Under the pieces are notes generated by a model. The model had not been told where the DNA came from, searched no databases, and worked only from the letters and a program-made list of their open reading frames with translations. Shown here piece by piece: positions 42,623 to 52,556 of a stretch of 64,000 nucleotides of DNA (position 1 is the first letter of the stretch; every line of letters starts with the position of its first letter). The position numbers were made by a program, and so were the translations under genes. This DNA comes from Maccoyibacter intestinihominis (GTDB lineage Bacteria > Bacillota > Clostridia > Lachnospirales > Lachnospiraceae): positions 124,001 through 188,000 of the forward strand of contig NZ_JBBMEX010000002.1 in the NCBI RefSeq assembly GCF_040096355.1, read 5' to 3'.

Positions 42623-43396
42623 TCACTCTATCAATAAGGCCACCTGCGTAATAAACTTACTCGGATCTGTATGTGCCGGGGGACCTTCGAGATAGATATG
42701 CCGACAGGTTCCCTTTAAAGAAAATCCATGTTCTTTTGCATATGCGATCAGTCTGTCGCGTATATCCGGGATCGATTCATAGCTGCCGTGGTAAAAAATG
42801 CAGAGTGCTTTTTCTTCCGGCAGTCTGTGAATGTATTCGCCCTCACTCTGCGGTGGGACTGCAATACAATAGGAAATCAGGTTCGGGTCATCTAACGGAT
42901 ATTCAATAAAATACATGCGTTTGCTGGTGTCTGAGCCGTATTTTCGCATAGCATCAGGGATAATATCCCGTAAATGCTCCTTTCTCTGTTCTACGGTGTC
43001 AGCACGCATCGTGCGGCGGTAGATGGTCTGTTCCGGGATCGTGACCGTATGGAGTTCAAAGTCATTGTCGCTTTTTACACGCTGTTTTAGTTTTTCAATA
43101 TTGAGATTTAATTCATCACGAAGCTTTTCTAAACGCTCGATCATAGGCTCCATATCAGTAGTTCCGTCGTAATATGCCTGGATGTCATCCAAAGACAGAC
43201 CGAGGTTTTGCAGTACGCGGATCGTCCGTATCTTCGTCAGGGAGTCTGCCAGGTAGTAACGGTTGCCGGTAGCCCCGTCTTTTACATCTGCCTGCAACAG
43301 ATTTTTTTCTTCATAATTCAATATAATTCTTCGTGTGATGCCAAGGGATTTTGCAATTTCTCCGATAGACATCAGACGATCTTCTTTCTGACTCAT
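42623..43396 (-). CDS. MerR-family activator with GyrI-like domain, paralogue
   Basis: 257 residues from ATG 43396 (GGAGG upstream). IGEIAKSLGITRRIILNYEE and TGNRYYLADSLTKIRTIRVL form the MerR domain, and FYHGSYESIPDIRDRL with HIYLEGPPAH the GyrI-like ligand domain. It shares its whole plan, down to the RHIYLEGPP ending, with the protein at 12481-13257, and like it faces a divergent surface-protein gene across a promoter with a 19-base spacer. Confidence 0.9.
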   Translation of the reverse strand: MSQKEDRLMSIGEIAKSLGITRRIILNYEEKNLLQADVKDGATGNRYYLADSLTKIRTIRVLQNLGLSLDDIQAYYDGTTDMEPMIERLEKLRDELNLNIEKLKQRVKSDNDFELHTVTIPEQTIYRRTMRADTVEQRKEHLRDIIPDAMRKYGSDTSKRMYFIEYPLDDPNLISYCIAVPPQSEGEYIHRLPEEKALCIFYHGSYESIPDIRDRLIAYAKEHGFSLKGTCRHIYLEGPPAHTDPSKFITQVALLIE

Positions 43397-43434
43397 AAAA
43401 CCTCCAAAAATGCTGTAAAATTTAGAAAAAACTC

Positions 43435-43465
43435 TTGTATCGTACACTGATGTACGGTGTAATAT
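43435..43465 (+). promoter_or_regulatory. MerR-type promoter with 19-base spacer (second cassette)
   Basis: TTGTAT (43435-43440), then 19 bases, then TAATAT (43460-43465). The spacer holds the perfect dyad CGTACA CTGA TGTACG (43441-43456). A TATAAT at 43463 would need an unusual 22-base spacer. Confidence 0.65.
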
Positions 43466-43525
43466 AATTATATAAAAAATGTAAAACTATGTCAATTTGG
43501 GAGTATGGATGTAAGGAGGTAACAC

Positions 43526-46500
43526 ATGAGGCAGACAAATAAGATAAGAAAAGGGATTGCCTGGCTGCTTTGCACAGTGCTGGTACTTGGAATATTACCA
43601 ATGCTGCCACAAATGTCAATGCAGATATCCGCAGCAGAGAATGCCGCGAGCGTATGTGTAGATGGTGTGGAATTGTATGCGGGCGGTAAGGAGTATTTTA
43701 AAAATGGTGATACTGCTGATAGCGGTGCAACAGGTACTTATGAGGACCATAGTGCATATTACGATACGGCGGGTGAGCTTTGGCTGAATAATTTAGAGGC
43801 ACATACGATCAAAGCAGATGGAAATCTTACCATATATGTATGCAACGATCAGGAAACAAATACGAATATCGTGACTGCCACGCAGAATGAAACAGCGATA
43901 GAGGTCACCGGTTATTTGACGATCCGCTATGGCGGATATGGTGGCGGAACGGGCAGTCTGACAGTGGAAAGCGACGGAAAAGAGGCAATACAGGCTGGCT
44001 CCGGCATGACGGTCTCGGATGGCGTGGAAGTGAAAGCCCGGGCGAAAAGTGGTGCTACAGCCATATCATCGGGAGGAGTGCTGAAAATCGATGGGATCAG
44101 GACGAAGCTTGAGGCAGCGGGCGATGGCAGTACGGGAAAAGGTATTTTTGCACGACAGAGTATTTATGTGAAAAACTCTGCTGTTCTGACAGCTTTTGGA
44201 GGTGCTGCTGCTTATGAGTCTCCTTCCGGTATAGATAAGAGTGGGTATGGTTATGAAGACTATAATGTATTTATCGGCGATGCTGCACCGGGAACACAGG
44301 CAGCCAAGGATACGGTATTAGATGATTATAAATACATACAGATCGAGCCAACAGGTGTTGCAAATGTTAAGACATTGACTGAGCTGCAGGCGGCAGCCCA
44401 AAATCAATATATCAGTCTTATCAATGTCATGAATGACATAACGATCACAGATAAGGTATATGTCAGAAGAGCAGTGACGATCCAGAGTCCGGATGCATCC
44501 AATGTATCAAAGTTGATCCGGGGTAAGAGTCATACAGATGTAATACTGGATTTTGATGGTGCCAATGGTCATAAGTCAGATGTCGTTACATTGAAGAATA
44601 TCATCGTGGATGGAAATAAGGACGGAAATACACAGACTGCATCACCGGCACTTAAATCTAAGAGTATTTTGGTAAATTTAGAAAGTGGTACCGTGATTGA
44701 GAATAACCATGCAAAGGAAGGCGCAGCCATATATGTAAATCATTATAGTACGGTGACTATGAAAGAAGGCAGTGAGATCCGAAATAATGTATCCGAGAGT
44801 GACGGAACGGTTTATGTGATTGGCAATGGTGGATATTTTGAAATGGCTGGTGGAACTATCAGTGGTAACACAGTTGCCGGCAATGGAGGCGGAATCTATG
44901 AATTTGGAGGTGGTTCCGCCCGCATGACCGGTGGAACCATCAGTGGAAATACTGCTAAAGGAAACGGAGGCGGTGTCTATAATGTAGAGAGACTGTATGG
45001 AGGTACGATCACCGGCAATAGTACAAGTGGAAACGGAGGCGGTGTTTTCGTTCCGGTAAGTGGAGCATGTCTTTTAAACAGTGATATCAATATCAGTGGC
45101 AATTATAAGGACGGTATCTGGAGTACAACAGAACAGCGCTATACCACAGGAACAGCCAATAATCTTTATCTGTCGGATTTCGGATCAAATGTATATGTGG
45201 AAGGTTCCTTAGCGGGAAATGCTAAGATAGGTATTACCAGTGCTCTCGAAACCTATCCTGTTTCCATAGGTGGAGGAGATGCCAGATATATCTATGGTAA
45301 AGGTTATGTGTTGAAAGAGTCGGATGTATCTAAATTTGTCAGTGATAAGGATGGTTTCGTAATAAAAGAAGACAATAATGAGCTTTTTTTGAAAAAAGAA
45401 GCTGCTACATTAAAAGCATCCGATTTTCAGTTTAAAGCGCCACAGAGTCTGATCTACAATGGGGAAGCAAAGGCAGCAGAAATATCGAAAAAAAATGGGA
45501 CTTCCTGCGGAGATATCACAGTAGAATATTATCAGAACGGAAAGAAAGTCACACCGGTCAATGCCGGAACATATATCGCAAAGATCAATGTGGCAGAAAA
45601 TGATAATTATCTTGCAGCTTCCGGTCTGACAGACAGCAGCTGGACATTTACGATTGAGCCGAGAAAACTGTTAGTATCCGTTGCGGATGTTGTGATCGAC
45701 AGAGGTGATGCAATGCCGGAACTTACCGTCAGAGTAGATGGATTTGCAGATGGCGAGGATGAGAACAGTATTGCAGGATTCCAAAAACCAACTGCCAAAG
45801 TAAAAGGAACCGTGAATACAAATGATACCAATGTTAAGAATTTTGAAGTAACTTACAGCGGTGGAAAGGCAACTGCAAACTATCAGTTCGTAGAAAATAC
45901 AATTGCAAAGATTAAGATCAATTCTACGGACACAACAGCACCAGAGATTACCGGTGTTACGAACGGAAAGACCTATTGCAGTAAGGTGACCGTAACCGTT
46001 ACCGACAAGGACTTAGATACCGTAAAATTAGACGGCAAAAAAGTAACTTTAAAGGATGATAAGTTTACGGTCTCTCCAAAGAGCGGAAAACAGAAAATAG
46101 AAGCAGTAGACAAAGCAGGGAACAGGACAACCGTATCCATTACCGTAAATAACGGACATACCAAGAGTGACTGGATCATCGACGAATTACCTACTTCCAC
46201 GAAAGAAGGAAGCAGACATAAGGAATGTACCGTATGTGGAGCAGTGGTAGATAGTGTCAGCATTCCAAAACTGACACCAAGTAACCCGGAGAATCCAACA
46301 AAACCAGATCCGGAGAATCCGACCAAGCCGGACCCGGAAAACCCAACCAACCCGGAGAAGCCTACACAGAAGAAATATAAGGTGATCGAGGGGGCAGATG
46401 CTACCTATACAATTAATAAAGACGGAAGTCTGACCATGCGTGCAGACGGTAAGTATAAGAATTTTAAGGGAATTGAAATCGACGGTAAGACCGTAGACAG

Positions 46501-46870
46501 CAAAAATTACACGGCATGGAGCGGTTCTACTTATATAAAATTCAAAAAAGATTTTGTAAATACATTATCTGTAGGAAAGCATACCGTAAAATTCAAATTT
46601 ACGGACGGCTATGCAACTACCAGTCTGACGATTGCAAAGAAGGATAATTCTGATACTAAGAATCCTTCCGATAATAAAAAACCGGATACAAATACGAACA
46701 CATCGGGCAATGGAACAAACAATACAACAACCACAGCCAATGCACAGGTAAAAGCACCGAAGACCGGTGATATCTTTCAGCCGATACTCTGGGCAGGAAT
46801 ACTGTGTGTTTCTGTAGTAGGAATGGCAGGAGTTGTAGCAGCCGATAAAAAGAGAAAGAAATGTCAGTAG
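43526..46870 (+). CDS. Large sortase-anchored surface protein with beta-helix region
   Basis: 1114 residues, AAGGAGGT before the ATG. After the signal peptide comes a carbohydrate-domain-like region, then a right-handed beta-helix part with GGTISGNT...GNGGGIY repeats (residues ~445-510), MBG/Ig-like domains, a CTVCGAVVD zinc-like segment, a Pro-rich spacer of repeated NPTKPDPE, an X2-like domain, and the sorting-type signal APKTGD with membrane helix and basic tail. The X2 domain and tail match the surface protein of the mobile element (13384-16848), while the N-terminal parts differ. A role in adhesion or polymer binding is inference. Confidence 0.87.
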   Translation: MRQTNKIRKGIAWLLCTVLVLGILPMLPQMSMQISAAENAASVCVDGVELYAGGKEYFKNGDTADSGATGTYEDHSAYYDTAGELWLNNLEAHTIKADGNLTIYVCNDQETNTNIVTATQNETAIEVTGYLTIRYGGYGGGTGSLTVESDGKEAIQAGSGMTVSDGVEVKARAKSGATAISSGGVLKIDGIRTKLEAAGDGSTGKGIFARQSIYVKNSAVLTAFGGAAAYESPSGIDKSGYGYEDYNVFIGDAAPGTQAAKDTVLDDYKYIQIEPTGVANVKTLTELQAAAQNQYISLINVMNDITITDKVYVRRAVTIQSPDASNVSKLIRGKSHTDVILDFDGANGHKSDVVTLKNIIVDGNKDGNTQTASPALKSKSILVNLESGTVIENNHAKEGAAIYVNHYSTVTMKEGSEIRNNVSESDGTVYVIGNGGYFEMAGGTISGNTVAGNGGGIYEFGGGSARMTGGTISGNTAKGNGGGVYNVERLYGGTITGNSTSGNGGGVFVPVSGACLLNSDINISGNYKDGIWSTTEQRYTTGTANNLYLSDFGSNVYVEGSLAGNAKIGITSALETYPVSIGGGDARYIYGKGYVLKESDVSKFVSDKDGFVIKEDNNELFLKKEAATLKASDFQFKAPQSLIYNGEAKAAEISKKNGTSCGDITVEYYQNGKKVTPVNAGTYIAKINVAENDNYLAASGLTDSSWTFTIEPRKLLVSVADVVIDRGDAMPELTVRVDGFADGEDENSIAGFQKPTAKVKGTVNTNDTNVKNFEVTYSGGKATANYQFVENTIAKIKINSTDTTAPEITGVTNGKTYCSKVTVTVTDKDLDTVKLDGKKVTLKDDKFTVSPKSGKQKIEAVDKAGNRTTVSITVNNGHTKSDWIIDELPTSTKEGSRHKECTVCGAVVDSVSIPKLTPSNPENPTKPDPENPTKPDPENPTNPEKPTQKKYKVIEGADATYTINKDGSLTMRADGKYKNFKGIEIDGKTVDSKNYTAWSGSTYIKFKKDFVNTLSVGKHTVKFKFTDGYATTSLTIAKKDNSDTKNPSDNKKPDTNTNTSGNGTNNTTTTANAQVKAPKTGDIFQPILWAGILCVSVVGMAGVVAADKKRKKCQ

Positions 46871-46919
46871 GAAGTAAAAATAAGAAGTATTAATATAAAG
46901 AGTTCATAGGAAACACAAA

Positions 46920-46966
46920 CTGAGCCTCATCCACAGAAAGAAGTGGATGGGGCTCAGAGTTTTATT
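46920..46966 (+). terminator. Terminator after surface-protein gene
   Basis: 15-bp stem CTGAGCCTCATCCAC/GTGGATGGGGCTCAG (46920-46934, 46943-46957; G-U pairs) followed by AGTTTTATT. Confidence 0.8.
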
Positions 46967-47209
46967 GCTAATCACAGAGGTGGGGAAGGGTCAATCTGAC
47001 TAATTATTTTCATATCATAGAGCATGCAGATGAATTGACGCAGATGTTAGCGGAGAATCAGGGCATACAGTGAGGATGGACAGAGCCTGACCGTTGCGAT
47101 CATCTTAGAATCTTAACATATTACAAAAATCCTTAAAATCCTCCTTTACATTACTGTTTTATCATGGTAGTATACTAAAGTACAGTGAATGAAAAAGGAG
47201 GATTTTTTT
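46967..47209. other. Intergenic stretch with unrecognised short frame
   Basis: A plus-strand frame around 46995-47072 encodes NLTNYFHIIEHADELTQMLA then GIQ and a stop; it has no start signal and looks like the tail of a lost gene. Nearer the next gene TTTACA (47145-47150) could be a -35 element. Nothing else is recognised. Confidence 0.3.
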
Positions 47210-48064
47210 ATGAAAAGAGCAACCGGATTTGCAGCAGTGCTTATGGCAGCGGCAATGGTATTTACAATGGCAGGCTGCGGAAGCAGTAAAGACGCAGATA
47301 CATCTGCAAAGAAAGAGACAAAGACAGAGGATTCTAAGGATAAGGAAAATTCCGATAAACAGTTTATCGTTGGATTTGATGCAGAATATCCTCCATACGG
47401 ATATAAAGATGACAATGGCGAATATGTAGGATTTGACTTGGATTTAGCACAGGAAGTATGTGCCCGTAATGGCTGGGAACTCGTAAAACAGCCAATTGAT
47501 TGGGATTCTAAAGATATGGAGTTAAATTCAGGTTCTATCGACTGTATCTGGAACGGATTTACGATGACAGGACGTGAGGATGACTATACATGGTCAAAAC
47601 CATATGTAGATAACTCTATCGTTGTAGTAGTAAAAGAGGGTTCAGGAATTGAGAAAAAAGAGGATTTAGCAGGAAAAGTCGTAGCCGTACAGGCAGATTC
47701 TTCAGGACTTGCAGCTTTGACAGATGAAGAGGACAACGAAGAAAACTTAAAATTAGCAGCAAGTTTTTCAGACTTACAGCAGGTAGCAGATTATAACACA
47801 GCATTTATGAACCTTGAGGCAGGAGCCGTAGATGCGATCGTAGTAGATATCGGTGTGGCAGATTATCAGTTAGAATCCAGAACAGGATTTGCAATGTTAG
47901 ATGATAAGATACGTACAGAGCAGTATGCAGTTGGTTTCAAACTTGGAAATGAAGAGTTAAGAGATCAGGTACAGAGTACATTAGATGAGATGGTAAAAGA
48001 CGGTACATTTGATGATATCGCAAAAAAATGGGATTTATCAGATATGGTATGTCTTGGTAAGTAA
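47210..48064 (+). CDS. Amino-acid ABC transporter substrate-binding lipoprotein
   Basis: 284 residues from ATG 47210; AGGAGG lies 7 bases upstream and an earlier Met at 47189 overlaps it. The signal ends AMVFTMAGC. FIVGFDAEYPPYGYKDDNGE, GFDLDLAQEVCARNGWE, SIDCIWNGFTMTGRE and AVGFKLGNEELRDQV are typical of polar amino acid binding proteins. It is followed directly by permease and ATPase genes, forming a complete PAAT-type importer. The exact amino acid is unknown. Confidence 0.92.
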   Translation: MKRATGFAAVLMAAAMVFTMAGCGSSKDADTSAKKETKTEDSKDKENSDKQFIVGFDAEYPPYGYKDDNGEYVGFDLDLAQEVCARNGWELVKQPIDWDSKDMELNSGSIDCIWNGFTMTGREDDYTWSKPYVDNSIVVVVKEGSGIEKKEDLAGKVVAVQADSSGLAALTDEEDNEENLKLAASFSDLQQVADYNTAFMNLEAGAVDAIVVDIGVADYQLESRTGFAMLDDKIRTEQYAVGFKLGNEELRDQVQSTLDEMVKDGTFDDIAKKWDLSDMVCLGK

Positions 48065-48075
48065 GGAGCAAAGAA

Positions 48076-48726
48076 ATGGCATTTGATATCATGTTTCGTC
48101 AGCTTTTACCGGGTATGGGGGCATCTGTTTCCATATTTGTGCTGACGTTGCTGTTTTCTCTTCCATTGGGACTTTTAGTGGCATTTGCGAGAATGTCTAA
48201 GATAAAACCGCTTCAATGGATCACAAAATTTTATATATCCATTATGCGTGGAACACCGCTGATGTTACAGCTTTTAGTGGTTTATTTCGGACCGTATTAT
48301 GTATTCCGGCAGAATATTTCCACCGAGTACCGGTTCTATGCAACAATCATCGGATTCAGTATCAACTATGCGGCGTATTTTGCAGAGATTTACCGCTCCG
48401 GTATCCAGTCGATCCCGGTAGGACAGCGTGAGGCAGCAAAAGTCCTTGGATATTCCAGGGTCCAGACATTTTGGAAGATTATTTTTCCACAAATGGTAAA
48501 AAGGGTGCTGCCGCCGGTAACAAATGAGGTAATTACACTGGTCAAAGACACCTCACTGGCATTTGTATTGGCATATGCAGAGATGTTTACGATCGCAAAA
48601 CAGATCGCAGCGGCACAGACCACGATCGTACCATTGTTTGTAGCAGGACTGTTTTACTACATATTTAATCTGATCGTAGCGGTAGGTATGGAATATTTAG
48701 AAAAACGCCTGTCTTATTATCAGTAG
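48076..48726 (+). CDS. Amino-acid ABC transporter permease
   Basis: 216 residues with about five membrane segments. The cytoplasmic EAA loop reads SIPVGQREAAKVLGYSRVQT, and IMRGTPLMLQLLVVYFG is the classical HisM/GlnP N-terminal signature. A single permease gene implies a homodimer. It starts 11 bases after the binding-protein gene, with AAGGAG in between. Confidence 0.92.
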   Translation: MAFDIMFRQLLPGMGASVSIFVLTLLFSLPLGLLVAFARMSKIKPLQWITKFYISIMRGTPLMLQLLVVYFGPYYVFRQNISTEYRFYATIIGFSINYAAYFAEIYRSGIQSIPVGQREAAKVLGYSRVQTFWKIIFPQMVKRVLPPVTNEVITLVKDTSLAFVLAYAEMFTIAKQIAAAQTTIVPLFVAGLFYYIFNLIVAVGMEYLEKRLSYYQ

Positions 48727-48736
48727 GAGAAATGCG

Positions 48737-49426
48737 ATGAAGTTATTAGAGATAGAGAATTTAAAGAAAAGTTTTGAAGACCTCGATGTACTGCATGACA
48801 TTTCTCTTGGGGTAGAAGAAGGAGAAGTCGTTGCGATCATCGGTCCGTCCGGTTCCGGAAAATCTACGCTGCTGCGTTGCTGCACAGGCTTAGAGCAGGC
48901 AGATAGCGGAACGATCCATTATGAAGGAAGTTACGGACTGGTATTTCAGAATTTTAATCTGTTTCCACACTATTCGGTGTTGAAAAATATTATGGATGCG
49001 CCGATCAGTGTCCAGAAGCAGAGTAAAAAAGAAGCAGAAAAAGAAGCAAGACGTCTTTTGGAGAAGATGGGCTTAGGGGACAAAGCAGATGTCTATCCGT
49101 GCCAGCTTTCAGGGGGACAGCAGCAGAGGGTAGCCATTGCAAGAGCACTTGCATTAAAACCGTCAATTCTGTTTTTTGATGAACCGACAAGTGCATTAGA
49201 TCCGGAACTGACCGGAGAGATTTTAAAAGTAATCCGTGAACTTGCGGAAGAAAAAATGACCATGGTGATCGTGACACATGAGATGAGCTTTGCAAGGGAT
49301 GTAGCAGACCGCGTGATCTTTATGGATGGCGGATATATCATTGAGCAGGGTGATCCAAAGGAAGTCATCGAACACCCGAAGGAAGAACGGACTAGACAGT
49401 TTTTGGCAAGATTTATGCAGGGATAA
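48737..49426 (+). CDS. Amino-acid ABC transporter ATPase
   Basis: 229 residues, a little shorter than the usual ~240: after GTIHYEGS the segment before YGLVFQNFNLFPH is compressed. Walker A GPSGSGKST, Q-loop VFQNFNLFPH, signature LSGGQQQRVAIARAL, Walker B ILFFDEPTSALD and H-loop IVTHEMSFA are all intact, so it should be active. Closes the importer operon; a terminator follows. Confidence 0.92.
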   Translation: MKLLEIENLKKSFEDLDVLHDISLGVEEGEVVAIIGPSGSGKSTLLRCCTGLEQADSGTIHYEGSYGLVFQNFNLFPHYSVLKNIMDAPISVQKQSKKEAEKEARRLLEKMGLGDKADVYPCQLSGGQQQRVAIARALALKPSILFFDEPTSALDPELTGEILKVIRELAEEKMTMVIVTHEMSFARDVADRVIFMDGGYIIEQGDPKEVIEHPKEERTRQFLARFMQG

Positions 49427-49455
49427 AAATCGAATTCACAAATATAGTTTGCATT

Positions 49456-49486
49456 AGAGGGAAGGTTGTACCTTCCCTCTTTTTTG
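49456..49486 (+). terminator. Terminator after amino-acid importer operon
   Basis: Perfect stem AGAGGGAAGG/CCTTCCCTCT (49456-49465, 49471-49480), then a T-run. Confidence 0.9.
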
Positions 49487-49502
49487 CTCTATAGGAAATA
49501 CC
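49487..49502. repeat. Half copy of dispersed repeat D
   Basis: CTCTATAGGAAATACC directly after the terminator, without the second arm or the GCCCTTCGGGC module. Confidence 0.6.
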
Positions 49503-49577
49503 CAAAACTACCCTTTACACAGGGGGAAAATACTCTTATACTACTATAGAAAGAAAAAACACAGAAAAGGGGACGGT

Positions 49578-50870
49578 ATGAAAAGAACCGAAGAAAAACA
49601 GGGAACATTAAGATGGGATAAATTAGACAATACAGCACATGTATTTCCGGTCATTGCCGGAAATGAGATGACGAATGTGTATCGGATCAGTGTTGTCTTA
49701 AAAGAAGAAGTACAACAGGATCTGTTACAGCAGGCATTGGATATTGTATTGCCGAAATTTGAGATTTTTCATGTGCGGCTGCGGCAGGGAATTTTCTGGT
49801 ATTATTTTGAAGAAAATGTAAAGCGGGCTCCGCGGGTGCATGAAGAGGAAACCTATCCATGCCGTTACATTGTACAGAATAAGAATCGGAGTTATCTGTT
49901 CCGGGTAACTTATTATAAGAAGCGGATCAATTTAGAAGTTTTCCATGTGCTGACCGATGGAATGGGCGGTATCAATTTTTTACGGGAGCTGACTTATCAA
50001 TATCTGCGTCTGGCTCATCCGAAACTTCGTGAGCAGGTGGGCGGCGATGCTCTTTGCAGTGAGACTTCGTTAAATACAGAGGATAGTTTTATCAAGAATT
50101 ACAGAAAGAGCAGCCAGAAGATTTATAAGACCCAGAAGGCATATCTGCTCAAAGGAGAAAAATTCAAAGAGCCGGAGTTTGGCGTAATACACGGATATTT
50201 GAATATCCCACAGCTAAAAAGTGTCTGTAAGAAGATGGGAGCAAGTATCAATGAATATTTAGTCAGTGTCTTTATCTGGAGTATTTATACGGAGTATATG
50301 CATGGGATGCCGGAGAAACGTCCGGTCCGTGTCGCCGTTCCGGTCAATCTGCGTCCGTTTTTTAACTCTGTGACGACAAAGAATTTTTTTGCAATGGTCT
50401 CGGCAGAATTTGAAGCCAAAAAGGAAACCTATACCTTTGAAGAGGTACTAAAGATCGTGTGTGAGAGTCTGCGGTCACAGATCAATAAAGAGCATTTAGA
50501 GGATATTTTTTCTTATAATGTATCCAACGAAAAGATATTGATCGCAAGGGCAGTCCCGTTGGTATTGAAAAAACTTGCCATTCGTTCGGTCTATACATCG
50601 GCGGCACTGGCAAATACTTCTACCATTACCAATATAGGAAATATTTCCGTGCGGGAGGAATATGAGCCATATATAGAGGGATTTCATGCCTATCTTGCGA
50701 TGTCCAAAGGGCAGAACTTAAAAGGAACGATCTGTTCTTACAAGGATACACTGGTGTTTACGTTTAGTTTTATTTTAAAAGATACTTCCGTACAGAAAGC
50801 TTTTTTTAGAAAGTTAGCGTCCGATGGACTGGATGTTTCGATAGAAAGTAATGGTGTGTGTTATGAGTAA
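49578..50870 (+). CDS. Condensation-domain-like acyltransferase
   Basis: 430 residues of the alcohol-acetyltransferase/condensation superfamily. The catalytic HxxxDG motif is HVLTDG (His123, Asp127), and the C-terminal half has VAVPVNLRPFFNSVTTKNFF and TITNIGNISV, the latch region of the fold. Its acceptor is unknown; in Firmicutes such proteins occur with DUF6320 and an esterase, as here, suggesting envelope acyl modification (inference). The stop overlaps the next start. Confidence 0.8.
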   Translation: MKRTEEKQGTLRWDKLDNTAHVFPVIAGNEMTNVYRISVVLKEEVQQDLLQQALDIVLPKFEIFHVRLRQGIFWYYFEENVKRAPRVHEEETYPCRYIVQNKNRSYLFRVTYYKKRINLEVFHVLTDGMGGINFLRELTYQYLRLAHPKLREQVGGDALCSETSLNTEDSFIKNYRKSSQKIYKTQKAYLLKGEKFKEPEFGVIHGYLNIPQLKSVCKKMGASINEYLVSVFIWSIYTEYMHGMPEKRPVRVAVPVNLRPFFNSVTTKNFFAMVSAEFEAKKETYTFEEVLKIVCESLRSQINKEHLEDIFSYNVSNEKILIARAVPLVLKKLAIRSVYTSAALANTSTITNIGNISVREEYEPYIEGFHAYLAMSKGQNLKGTICSYKDTLVFTFSFILKDTSVQKAFFRKLASDGLDVSIESNGVCYE

Positions 50871-51528
50871 ATGCAGAAATTGTAAAATAGAGATTTTAGA
50901 CCGTACCGGAGTCTGCCCGCTGTGCCATTGTGTGGTGGAACAGGACGGAAGCGAAAGAGAAGCGGCATATCCTGATGTGGGAATCCGGGAAAAACGTTTT
51001 GCACTGATCATCCGTATCTATGTATTTTTAGCCGTTATGGCAGAGGCACTGTTGGTATTCATCAATGTAAACCATCATAAGGGAATCTGGTGGAGTGCGA
51101 TCACGGCAGGAGTATTTATTTACATTTATCTGATCATGAAGATCGGAATCCAAAACGATGCAGGCTACCGCAGTAAGATTATTCTTGTGACGATATTCAG
51201 TATCGGACTGCTCTTTCTGATTGATGAAGTGGCCGGTTATCGTGGCTGGTCTTTGAACTATGTCCTGCCGGCAGGCGTGATCATGCTGAATGTGGCGATC
51301 ATACTTTTGATGATCGTCAACTGGAGGAACTGGCCGAGTTATCTGCTGTTTCAGCTTTTTTGCATTTTGTGCAGTATCTTTCCGATCATTTTATGGAAGA
51401 AGGATGTCATTACAAAACCGTTTTTAAGTGAGATCGCACTTGCTGTTTCGGTATTTTTGTTCCTCGGCACCTTTATCATTGGCGGAAGCCGTGCGAGAGC
51501 GGAATTGAAGAGAAGATTTCATGTTTAG
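50863..51528 (+). CDS. DUF6320 membrane protein with N-terminal zinc ribbon
   Basis: 221 residues from ATG 50863, overlapping the acyltransferase stop by 8 bases. CRNCKIEILDRTGVCPLC is a zinc ribbon, followed by five to six membrane helices. This matches DUF6320, a family that regularly adjoins condensation-like acyltransferases. Its molecular role is unknown. Confidence 0.82.
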   Translation: MSKCRNCKIEILDRTGVCPLCHCVVEQDGSEREAAYPDVGIREKRFALIIRIYVFLAVMAEALLVFINVNHHKGIWWSAITAGVFIYIYLIMKIGIQNDAGYRSKIILVTIFSIGLLFLIDEVAGYRGWSLNYVLPAGVIMLNVAIILLMIVNWRNWPSYLLFQLFCILCSIFPIILWKKDVITKPFLSEIALAVSVFLFLGTFIIGGSRARAELKRRFHV

Positions 51529-51559
51529 GAAACTGAGGCGTAAGGAGTAAGAAGAAAAT

Positions 51560-52522
51560 ATGGCAGAAAGTATCAGAGGAAAAGTGATCCGCGATCTGAT
51601 TGCCCGTTTTTCAAATGATCTGTTGATCGGCAAAAAGATAAAAAGCGGAGAGTTAAGAAAAAGAGCTGTGGATTTAGAACCGGAATGGAAATGTCCGGAG
51701 CAGTTCACAAATACAATGATTCTTATGGAAAATTTTACCATGGAGCTGTTAGAGCCGGTGGAAAATGTGGGCAGCCGGGTGGTGCTGCAGCTTCATGGAG
51801 GCGGATATATTGCCACGATGAAGAATGCATACCGTTCGTTTGCGGCACTTTACAGTGAGTTGGGCGGCAACTGCCGTGTATTGACCATTGATTACCGGGT
51901 TGCACCGGAGCATCCGTATCCGGCGGCATTAGAGGATACGATCGCGGCATATCACTGGCTGTTAGAGCAGGGATATCCGGCAGAAAAAATTGTTGTGGCA
52001 GGAGATTCCGCCGGTGGCGGATTGGCATTGGCACTCTGCCTATGGCTGAAAAACCATCAAGAACCGCTGCCATCCGGTGTGATCGCCATGTCACCGTGGA
52101 CAGATCTAACGATCAGCGGCGAATCAGTGGAAACAAACTTTGAGAAAGACCCATTGTTTGGAAAAACAAGGGACAGCATGTTATATAACAAGGACTACCT
52201 TGGAGACAATGACCCGACGAATGAGTATATTTCTCCATTATTTGGTGATTATGAAGGATTTCCACCATTGCTGATACAGGTGGGCTCCTATGAAATGCTC
52301 TTAAGCGATTCGACCAGAGTTGCGAAAAAAGCAAAAGAAGCCGGAGGCAAAGTAAAACTTTCCATATATGAGGGAATGTTCCATGTGTTTCAAATGGCAA
52401 TGCTGCTGATGCCGGAATCGAAGAAGGCATGGGCAGAGATCAAACGTTTTTTGCATTACTTAGATGCAGAAGAGAAAGAAGAGAATGAAATGCAGAACAT
52501 AAGTAAAGAGGAAAAAGCATAG
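51560..52522 (+). CDS. Alpha/beta hydrolase of the hormone-sensitive lipase family
   Basis: 320 residues. HGGGY near residue 78 is the oxyanion-hole motif, GDSAGG near 153 the nucleophile elbow (Ser), with Asp and His expected in LIQVGSYEMLLSDS and MFHVFQM. It should act on short acyl esters. No signal peptide. It continues the acyltransferase-DUF6320 operon, so it may remove or proofread the acyl groups put on by the first enzyme (inference). Confidence 0.88.
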   Translation: MAESIRGKVIRDLIARFSNDLLIGKKIKSGELRKRAVDLEPEWKCPEQFTNTMILMENFTMELLEPVENVGSRVVLQLHGGGYIATMKNAYRSFAALYSELGGNCRVLTIDYRVAPEHPYPAALEDTIAAYHWLLEQGYPAEKIVVAGDSAGGGLALALCLWLKNHQEPLPSGVIAMSPWTDLTISGESVETNFEKDPLFGKTRDSMLYNKDYLGDNDPTNEYISPLFGDYEGFPPLLIQVGSYEMLLSDSTRVAKKAKEAGGKVKLSIYEGMFHVFQMAMLLMPESKKAWAEIKRFLHYLDAEEKEENEMQNISKEEKA

Positions 52523-52556
52523 GATTCTACAGAAAGAAAAATACTGTGGAGTTATC

